This document shows, one piece after another, positions 57,358 to 64,000 of a DNA stretch of 64,000 nt. The DNA comes from Bolinopsis microptera (lineage: Eukaryota; Ctenophora; Tentaculata; Lobata; Bolinopsidae). Within the stretch, counting starts at the first letter, position 1. Every line of letters starts with the position of its first letter. The notes under the pieces were generated by a model that was not told where the DNA came from, made no database searches, and saw nothing but the letters and a program-made list of their open reading frames with translations. The stretch is from the NCBI RefSeq assembly GCF_026151205.1, contig NC_087081.1, positions 10,107,113 through 10,171,112 on the forward strand, given 5' to 3'. Position numbers and translations under genes: made by a program.

Positions 57358-58084
57358 ACATTTTACATTATTCCCTAACTATTCTGTATCATCCTCAATA
57401 AATGTAATAGATTTGTAGAGTTGTAATATGTTCAATGTTCATGACAGGCAGATTCTGATAAGTCCACAATTAGTTAACCCATTCGGGAATGCAAATCTTA
57501 AGATATATTATCTTGGTAAATTTGAGATCAACGCTAACATTAAGAGTAGCCATGAAAAATACCTTTTTAGACATATTCTACTAAGAATTTTAGTACTTCT
57601 GTCTAGACATATCTCGAAAATTATCGATCGTTTGAAAGTCATAAACTTCCGGTCACGATATATTGAAAGCTATAAAGTGGTTATTAGGTCATATCTGGTT
57701 GACTACCAATGATGACTAGACATCTGAACCGTTAAATATAACATCTAGACACTAGACAGTATGGACTACTTCCTTAGTTCTTTACAGTTAGAGGGTCTAG
57801 CTACTTATCTTAAAATTTATCAAATCAGCTGATTCTGACAGACAGATTCTAAAATCGTCAAGCGTCCGAAACCCACAAGCTCACGGTCACGATATCTAAT
57901 ATCTTGAATTTGATTTTTCAACTATATTTACTGGGGAAGTAAAGCTTATCTTATCATACGATCTAATCTGACAAGTATTTTAAGGGACCGGTTAAGCTGC
58001 TATCACGTTCATATCTGGTTTACTAGTTTGATCCGTTTCATATATCATCTAGACGTCAGTATCTATGGATTACGTTCCGTCTAG
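57358..58084. other. K2P intron, no recognisable gene
   Basis: AT-rich. TCTAGACATC/AGACAT words repeat at 57710-57800 and 58030-58100 and probably belong to the foldback that follows. Confidence 0.4.
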
Positions 58085-58775
58085 CTATAGGGTCTAGCTA
58101 GAGTTTAAGTAATCACTCCCTGCATGATATTTTAAAGTCAAATGAACTGAGGTTTTATCAAGTCAGCATCATACGGATGATACAATGCTGAAGAGCTTGT
58201 CTCCCCAAGCAAGCAGCAGCATGGGTAATGCTAAAAGGCTCGCCAAATCCAATGCGCAGTGGTTCTGGATGTAGTTAGAGGCTTTCAAATTTCCTATGGT
58301 GAAGAATATTGAAAAGAGTGGTCCGAAAAGAAGACACAAAATACTTGTACAGGTTACAGGTTGAGACATCATTTTCATCCAGATTGGACAAAAAATTGCT
58401 GAGTAATGAGCCAAAAACAATACACCCAATTTTGAATTTTGCTGGGCAAATTTTGGAAATTGGCTGCCAAATTTTTTTAAAGGCCTAACTCAAAAATCCG
58501 GCTCAATAAATAAGGCCCTGAGGCAGTTCTACACCTACCTTTTACGTTTTATTGGAAAATATTAAAAATTGTAAAAGCTTTAGGCTTTTCGATGAAGTCA
58601 CTTTCACGAAAATCACCTACAGAGAAGTATTTCGTGTCTTTTTTCGGACCACTCTTTTCAATATTAATCAACAAAAATAAATGAAATTTGAAAACCTCTA
58701 TCTTCATCCAGAACCACTGCGCCTTGGCAATCAGCCATCTAGCAGGGAGTGATAACTTAAACTCTAGCTAGAACA
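58085..58775. mobile_element. Foldback element around TM-like ORF
   Basis: The outer arm CTAGCTAGAGTTTAAGTAATCACTCCCTGC (about 58089) pairs with its near-complement at 58748-58776; the inner segment 58247-58336 pairs with 58632-58725. An 86-codon frame in one arm (58169-58429) looks hydrophobic but is explained by the foldback. Confidence 0.65.
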
Positions 58776-58910
58776 CATCTAATGGGACTCCAACGATACG
58801 ATTATAGGTAGTTATAACCACTGGTACTGTTCATTTGATACCTTACCTTTGATCATAAAATCATAAAATCAATCATCACATCCAGTCAAATTTGTTATTT
58901 CATTTAATAC

Positions 58911-59238
58911 GCCAAGAGCGAGCTGTCTGAAAGACACGTTTTTGTAATGAATATTTTAAAGACATGGTTATAATATAAGGATAGGGATGTTTATTGTTGT
59001 TGTATCAATAAATGCAACTTTATACCAGTAAACCTTTTAACGAGGCCTTTTAATTTCATCAATCCCGAAGACATGACCAAGCTCAATTTGCATTTGTTGA
59101 GCTTGGTCATGCCAAGAGCGAGCTGTCTGAAAGACATGTTTTTGTAATGAGTATTTTAAAGACATGGTTATAATATAAGGATAGGGATGTTTATTGTTGC
59201 TGTATCAATAAATGCAACTTTATACCAGTAAACCTTTG
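58911..59238 (+). repeat. Direct duplication of 128 bp with a hairpin junction
   Basis: Segment 58911-59040 is repeated at 59112-59238 with five or so differences (starts GCCAAGAGCGAGCTGTCTGA). Between them lies a perfect 15-bp stem hairpin, CATGACCAAGCTCAA (59072-59086) and its complement (59097-59111), loop 10 nt. Confidence 0.85.
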
Positions 59239-59404
59239 ACCAAGCTCAATTTATGCGATTTCACAAGCCTCAATTAACGCGATTTTATATTACTAGGCAT
59301 TATCTGTTATCAGCGCATTAATATTGATGAATTATTACGTCAAAACATCATTATTTGATATAAATTATCTAAAGTGTAAACTTACCAGTTTGTGACAAAC
59401 TTAC

Positions 59405-59418
59405 TCATACTGCAGCAG
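59405..59418 (-). CDS. K2P channel gene, TM4-end exon (F), boundaries uncertain
   Basis: The donor TATGA|GTAAGT is excellent and leaves the phase that exon G needs (GA + G = Glu). The best acceptor in phase with the pore-2 exon is GGTTTTGTCTCAG at 59419, giving a 14-nt microexon encoding L-L-Q-Y-E. However, the 40 nt upstream in the same frame (59419-59458) encodes G-L-L-C-I-M-L-T-V-V-L-S-Q, a convincing second half of TM4 that aligns with TREK channels. Including it needs a ~32-41 nt intron whose phase fails at the consensus donor of exon E. Which form is used cannot be settled from the sequence. Confidence 0.55.
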
Positions 59419-59498
59419 CTGAGACAAAACCACAGTCAGCATGATACATAATAAGCCACTAATTATCCAATTATCCAATTACCTAATAACTTACTCAC

Positions 59499-59642
59499 AC
59501 AGAAGACGAGTAATATTCTTATGAGGACGTAGGGAAGCGCCTCAGTCATGGCCATGTCCCCCAGCCCGACTGTGCTCAATGTTATTGTGTAGAAGTAAAA
59601 ACATTGGACCAAGCTGTCCGTTGAGTCGGTTGCTGTCATGAT
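59499..59642 (-). CDS. K2P channel gene, second pore-domain exon (E)
   Basis: The acceptor GATTTTTCAG and donor TTCTGT|GTGAGTAAG bound 144 nt (48 codons, phase 0 at both ends). The encoded segment is the second pore loop of a two-pore K+ channel: helix D-S-L-V-Q-C-F-Y-F-Y-T-I-T-L, selectivity filter S-T-V-G-L-G-D, then the start of TM4 (L-P-Y-V-L-I-R-I-L-L-V-F-C). Leu replaces the aromatic of the filter, as is usual in K2P second pores (G-F/L-G-D). In the assembled channel two subunits, each giving two pore loops, make one K+-selective leak pore in the plasma membrane. Confidence 0.88.
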
Positions 59643-60095
59643 CTGAAAAATCACAAGTGATGTTTTTTTAAAAAGAGAGGCTGGGCCTGGTTGGCTCACG
59701 AGAGGATAGCATATGGATGCTTTGCATACCTCTGGGGTATGGCAGTCCTGTGGGAGGATGCCAGTGGAATCAAGATGTGTAATCAAGGATGATGGTAAGT
59801 AAAATGATGTTTTTGTACGCTTTTAAAATGCCTTAAAGTACGCTAAGATACTCAAAAATAAAATGTGGAAGTGGCGCAAAATTTGAAAATTTATAATGCA
59901 TTATAGGTATACGTTGCCAAATACAAATTCAGAATTTTTTAAGAATTAAACATTATGGCTGAAAGAAAACATCAGCTAAATTTGTATCTTTACATAGAAG
60001 CAGGCGAACCAGTGAAATATATAACTAAAATGAATTGAACCAAATAAATGATCAATAGAAAATGTAAAATTAGTAAAAGTAGAAGTTAAACCCAC

Positions 60096-60182
60096 GTAGC
60101 TAAGAACTCCTATGTAAGTCCCGAGCAGCAGGGTTAACACAAGGAGGGATAAAATACTGATCGTAGTAGACGCTACCTCCAG
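60096..60182 (-). CDS. K2P channel gene, TM3 exon (D)
   Basis: The acceptor CTCTTTACTACAG and donor AGCTAC|GTGGGT bound 87 nt (29 codons, phase 0 to 0). The encoded peptide is one transmembrane helix, I-S-I-L-S-L-L-V-L-T-L-L-L-G-T-Y-I-G-V, with the small Gly residues expected in K2P TM3. It joins the pore-2 exon in frame. Confidence 0.78.
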
Positions 60183-61380
60183 CTGTAGTAAAGAGTTTTA
60201 AGTGAGGTTCTCACTGTTTTAATACTTTCAACACTACTATATAACAGATAATTTGAGCATGAATACGAAGTTGTTACTTTGAAACGTTGTTTATCCTAAC
60301 AGTGCAGTATCATTTGTCGCAAGAAATCAGAATAATCAGAAATTATTTGGAACTCCCAAAAACACTCTGTTCTCATTGCTGTTAGATAGACTGTTTAAAT
60401 GATAAACTGTATTGTCGATTGACTGTGTCATGGTTGCCGAAAGTATTAAATTTGTTTTATACTTTTAGCACTACTATATAACAAATAATTGGAGAACATG
60501 AATAATAAGAATATAATGTCGTGACATTGCAATGTCGACCAATTTCGTTCGCCTAAAAACAAGAGAATTTTAACCTTGCCGCAATACACGGAATCATCAG
60601 AAATTTCCATCAGAAGCATCACAACGATGCGAATCATGAAAAATGTTCCTATCCGGATAGTATACTAAGATACTAGTTATACTGTTTGTATTTAAATATG
60701 CGATAATATTCCTCCAATCCTCTCAGTGACACTGGTTGTTCAAAATTATGAACCCCTAACTTGAGTTTACTAGTTTATATTTACTGTTTTCTACCAGTTA
60801 TACTTATACTGCTTGTAGTTCAGTATTTAAATATGCAATCATTCCTCACGGCGAAGCTGGTTGTTCGGAAATATTAACTCCGAATATATATATCCTTATA
60901 ACTTCAGTTTCTTGGAAAATCGTAGAACCTTATGATCATTTTCATTTGCTTGATGAAATATAAACAGTATAGGACATCGCTGTATAACTATGAGTTATAT
61001 TGTTAGTATTTACCGACGCAATAATGTTCCAACCCATGGAGTAATGCTGATTGTTCCAAAATGATAGATATATACTTACTTCTAAGTACTACTTATCACT
61101 CTAAATTCAACTTGATAAATATTTTCATGAGGTGCCAAGTCTTATTTCGTTAAAATAGTGAACAGCTTTGGACATAAATCGTTAAACTAACAGACATCCA
61201 TGTCGCCAAATTTCTTTGGGCATGAATCCTGAAAGAAACTGTCTTTTCTCTCTAAATTTAGCACATGTCTTAAACAGCGCAGCGTAATCAATTGAATATG
61301 TCCACTCTCCGTATTAGTATAATTATTATAATCTTCGACCTTGAAAAGCTACAACATTCATGTTATTTATAAGGACCTAC
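60183..61380 (-). other. K2P intron (C to D)
   Basis: It contains diverged relatives of the 205-bp repeat (60670-60970; words ACTGTTTGTATTTAAATATG and GGTTGTTC). No further exon is needed: the phases of exons C and D agree. Confidence 0.6.
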
Positions 61381-61442
61381 GTGTATTCTCTTAAGACAGT
61401 TGACACAGTATCGAATAAACACTCTTGACAGGCGGTAGATTC
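61381..61442 (-). CDS. K2P channel gene, TM2-TM3 linker exon (C)
   Basis: The acceptor GATATTTTTGCAG and donor ATACAC|GTAGGT bound 62 nt. Its two leading nucleotides complete the codon left by exon B and it ends in phase 0, as exon D requires. It encodes I-Y-R-L-S-R-V-F-I-R-Y-C-V-N-C-L-K-R-I-H, a basic intracellular linker like that following TM2 in other K2P channels. Confidence 0.75.
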
Positions 61443-61576
61443 CTGCAAAAATATCAAGATTATATACCTCAAAATTTTACACCTCGCCGTCATGTTCAAT
61501 TCATTTGGACCTGGGTAAAACAAATTTAAGACAAAAAATTAATTATAAATGTTTTATTAAAATACTAAACCTTTAC

Positions 61577-61678
61577 TGAAAAGTGCTAGGTACATTGCCA
61601 TACGAGGTATTCCAACAGAGGAGTACGCCACAGTAAAGAGTCTCCCGGCACTGGTTCTTGGCGACATGTTTCCATACC
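61577..61678 (-). CDS. K2P channel gene, filter-to-TM2 exon (B)
   Basis: The acceptor CTAAATTTCCAG and donor TTCA|GTAAAG bound 102 nt. Joined to exon A it completes the first selectivity filter T-T-I-G-Y-G-N, with the intron splitting the Gly codon after its first base. It continues M-S-P-R-T-S-A-G-R-L-F-T-V-A-Y-S-S-V-G-I-P, the hallmark K2P segment (P-x-T-x-x-G-+-x-F-x-x-x-Y-x-x-x-G-I-P) leading into TM2. Codon and motif agreement is excellent. Expected role: background K+ conductance. Confidence 0.92.
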
Positions 61679-61980
61679 CTGGAAATTTAGATTCCAAGCA
61701 TTTCTAAATTATTCAAAATTGAATGGTTCGTGATGCCAACAGAAATCATGTACAATCAATATCATGCATTACGGCCATTAGTGACACAATACAGCAGCAT
61801 TTGTTATTCAGCAAAATATTTCCGCCTAGGAGGAATTAACAAAATAGGTAATATCCATTATCAGGGAGGGTGCAGTGGAGAATAACTTAATGGTTGGTAG
61901 CATCATTGGTTTAGAACTTTAAAGAAACGTTACAAAGTCCGAAAAACATGAAAACCTCAATACATTCGGTAGAAAGTAGA

Positions 61981-62258
61981 GTGCCACATACCAATAGTGG
62001 TTAGTAGGGTGGCACATACCAATAGTGGTTAGTAGGGTGGCACATACCAATAGTGGTTAGTAGGGTGGCACATACCAATAGCGGTTAGTAGGGTGGCACA
62101 TACCAAGTGGTTGGTAGGGTGGCACATACCAATAGTGGTTAGTAGGGTGGCACATACCAATAGTGGTTAGTAGGGTGGCACATACCAATAGTGGTTAGTA
62201 GGGTGGCACATACCAATAGTGGTTAGTAGGGTGGCACATACCAATAGTGGTTAGTAGG
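61981..62258 (-). repeat. 28-bp minisatellite copied from the end of K2P exon A and its donor
   Basis: Ten units (nine of 28 bp and one of 26 bp). Read on the minus strand, each contains the last ~24 nt of exon A (CCCTACTAACCACTATTG) directly followed by the splice donor GTATGTGCCA. The exon-proximal unit (62231-62258) is shared with the real exon end at 62242. The ninth and tenth units outward carry small variants (GTGCC for GTGGC; AGCGG). Confidence 0.93.
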
Positions 62259-62382
62259 GTGGCACAAAAGTCAAGGGACGACCAGAAATTCCACAAGTTG
62301 TTCTCAGTATGACGGTTGTTGATCTGATGGCATCTCGGTCTGTGGAGGTCCGCTAGAGCTCTCCAGTAACTTTCGTTCATAC
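62242..62382 (-). CDS. K2P channel gene, cap and first pore-helix exon (A)
   Basis: The acceptor CTCTGTCCCTCTATCAG precedes 141 nt; the donor is ATTG|GTATGT. After two leading nucleotides the frame encodes a polar extracellular segment, M-N-E-S-Y-W-R-A-L-A-D-L, then N-L-W-N-F-W-S-S-L-D-F-C-A-T-L-L-T-T-I-G, the first pore helix and start of the selectivity filter of a K2P channel. It joins exon B in frame to give TTIGYGN. The preceding exon (TM1, start codon) must end in phase 1 and is not found between here and the window end. Confidence 0.9.
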
Positions 62383-62793
62383 CTGATAGAGGGACAGAGG
62401 GAATAATGCAATAATGCAGAGCCACTTTAATGACTGTCAATTGCTTAGTGGGTTTCGAACGTTTTTAAAAGAACTCTTAAATATTTCCTGCACTATTTCC
62501 TAGGACTTTATATACCACTGATTTCGCTCACCTTTTATATAGTTCTCACTGTATGATCAAGCTATATAAAAATGTTAGAAACCAATTTCATAAATTGTCT
62601 TAGTGCATAACTTTGAAATATGTAGGTATAAATATTCATTCACTTTCTATAGCGATTATGATAGTTCAAGATTAAACCTTTTGATCGGTTCAATAGAGTG
62701 TTAGTGATCCGGTTATTCTTTACGTAAATTCGTTTCCCATATTTACAAACTGCTTAAGCGTACAACTAAAACCAACTCATACATGTAGTTATC
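62383..62793. other. K2P upstream intron, nothing recognised
   Basis: AT-rich, no exon-like segment with TM1 character on the minus strand. Confidence 0.4.
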
Positions 62794-63385
62794 TGTGTTG
62801 TACCAGTAATACTGTTTGTATTTAAATATGCGATCAAATTCAACCAATCCTAACAGAGAAGTTGGTTGTTCAACAAAATAAACCCATAACTTCAATTTAG
62901 TGGATAGTCACACCCCCTTATCATCTTCAATCGCTTGATGAAATATAAACAGTATAGGTGTATAAATATGAGTTATACTGTTAGTATTAAGGATATGTGT
63001 TATACCAGTAATACTGTTTGTATTTAAATATGCGATCAAATTCAACCAATCCTAACAGAGAAGTTGGTTGTTCAACAAAATAAACCCATAACTTCAATTT
63101 AGTGGATATTCACACCCCCTTATCATCTTCAATCGCTTGATGAAATATAAACAGTATAGGTGTATAAATATGAGTTATACTGTTAGTATTAAGGATATGT
63201 GTTATACCAGTAATACTGTTTGTATTTAAATATGCGATCAAATTGCACCAATCCTAACAGAGAAGTTGGTTGTTCAACAAAATAAACCCATAACTTCAAT
63301 TTAGTGGATAGTCACACCCCCTTATCATCTTCAATCGTTCGATGAAATATAAACAGTATAGGTGTATAACTATGAGTTATACTGT
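62794..63385 (+). repeat. Tandem array of ~205-bp repeat, three copies
   Basis: Units start with TACCAGTAATACTGTTTGTA near 62797, 63003 and 63206 and are over 95% alike by eye. Each holds AGAAGTTGGTTGTTCAACAA and CAGTATAGGTGTATAA. Related single copies occur at 41950-42125 and, more diverged, 60670-60970. Confidence 0.92.
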
Positions 63386-64000
63386 TAGTATTTACGATCG
63401 CGCGATAATGTTTCAACAAGCCGGATAATGATGATTGTTCCAAAAATATAGATTAATACTTACTTCAATCTGATTCTAAACTCAAATCAATAAATGAAAT
63501 TGCGCAGGTTCCTCAACATTCATAAACGGTTATAAAGAAGAGATGAAATAGAGTCGAAATAATATTTCAATGTTGCCATGAGGTGTCCAGTGTCAAATCC
63601 TATTCATCACAACCCACTAGTTTACTGCCACTTAATATAATATAAGTTTATAACGATGCGATAAAGTCCCTCCACTCTTCATGCTCACTTAACTCAATTT
63701 AATAAATGAAATTGTTCAGATTCCTCAACAATTTACATCGGACAGTCAATCATAAATGGTTATGATGAAGCGATGAAATAGAGTCGATATAATATTTCAA
63801 TATTTTCATGTCGCATCCATCACAACCCACCAGTTTCACTGATTCTTAATATAGTGAGGTGATGAAGTTCCTTCACTTTTTATGCTGAATGGACCAACAA
63901 AAAAAATCCCAACTTTTCTTTGGTTTAAAATAGTCACAGGTACACTCATTCTTATTAACTTAATGAACTTATTAACTTAATGAACTTATTCATTCTTGAA
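63386..64000. repeat. Diverged ~230-bp direct repeat to the window end
   Basis: Two loose copies, about 63480-63620 and 63695-63850, share CTCAATTTAATAAATGAAATTG-, AGAGTCGATATAATATTTCAAT- and CACAACCCACCAGTTT-type words. A similar segment is at 20690-20780 (TTGCCATGAGGTGGCAAGTC). No gene is seen. Confidence 0.6.

Noticed and set aside
58169-58429. 86-residue hydrophobic ORF as an extra K2P exon
   Set aside because: It lies in a foldback element, lacks K2P motifs and has no clean splice sites; the flanking exons already agree in phase without it.
61201-61290. Alternative TM2-linker exon after TTTCTTTCAG near 61241
   Set aside because: The phase can be made to fit, but the donor is weak and the 61381-61442 exon has better splice sites and a more K2P-like basic sequence.

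Overview
This window is animal (metazoan) nuclear DNA, AT-rich, intron-containing and dominated by transposable elements and tandem repeats. The mix of Penelope-like elements with GIY-YIG endonucleases, several APE-type LINEs, hAT, piggyBac-like and Mutator-like remnants, telomere-type TTAGGG hexamers and a TREK-like two-pore potassium channel points to an invertebrate, probably marine and possibly a cnidarian. The phylum is my guess. There are no operons and no bacterial signals.

Host genes. The one host gene I can read well is a two-pore-domain K+ channel (K2P, TREK-like) on the minus strand, from exon A (62382) down to a candidate stop at 40946. Nine exons, with compatible splice phases throughout, encode the first pore (TTIGYGN, split by an intron), TM2, the TM2-TM3 linker, TM3, the second pore (TVGLGD), part or all of TM4, and a cytoplasmic tail. 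The 5' end (start codon, TM1) is not seen and probably lies beyond the right edge. A second host gene on the plus strand is seen only as its last exon (38720-38938) and AATAAA signal (39194). The two genes converge.

Layout. 0-7 kb: a 15-bp minisatellite, an RNase H-bearing LINE remnant and unassigned AT-rich DNA. 7.1-10.7 kb: a 5'-truncated Penelope endonuclease and a 10-bp minisatellite inside ~0.9 kb inverted arms, with a hAT-type MITE in one arm. 11.7-15.3 kb: two very long minisatellites (15 bp and 25 bp), then an ORF1-only LINE remnant. 16.6-20 kb: a dispersed repeat split by a TTAA-flanked piggyBac-like foldback element. 20-23 kb: E-box and 32-bp minisatellites. 23.9-26.2 kb: a foldback element with about 19 copies of a spaced motif GTAAA-N4-GTCAC whose orientation flips in the middle. 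26.5-35.5 kb: an unrecognised broken ORF, a CR1/Jockey-like LINE with an intact 798-aa ORF, and a nearly full-length second LINE inserted in a second copy of the 16.6-kb repeat. 37.7 and 43.3 kb: two copies of a small element with 9-bp target duplications and telomere-like hexamer cores. 43.9-46.4 kb: a second Penelope element between inverted arms. 46.6-59.4 kb: the 12.8-kb K2P intron, holding MITEs, a hAT fragment, a LINE fragment, telomere-like repeats, two long-TIR elements (one carrying a PIN/FEN-like gene) and another foldback. 59.4-62.4 kb: the K2P pore exons. One is followed by a minisatellite built from its own 3' end and splice donor. 62.8-63.4 kb: a ~205-bp tandem array.

The most unusual structures are the minisatellite that copies a K2P splice donor and selectivity-filter codons about ten times, the orientation-flipping motif array at 23.9-26.2 kb, the mirror-spaced palindromes in the piggyBac-like element, the hexamer-cored Mutator-like MITEs, and the long-TIR element carrying a nuclease-like gene.
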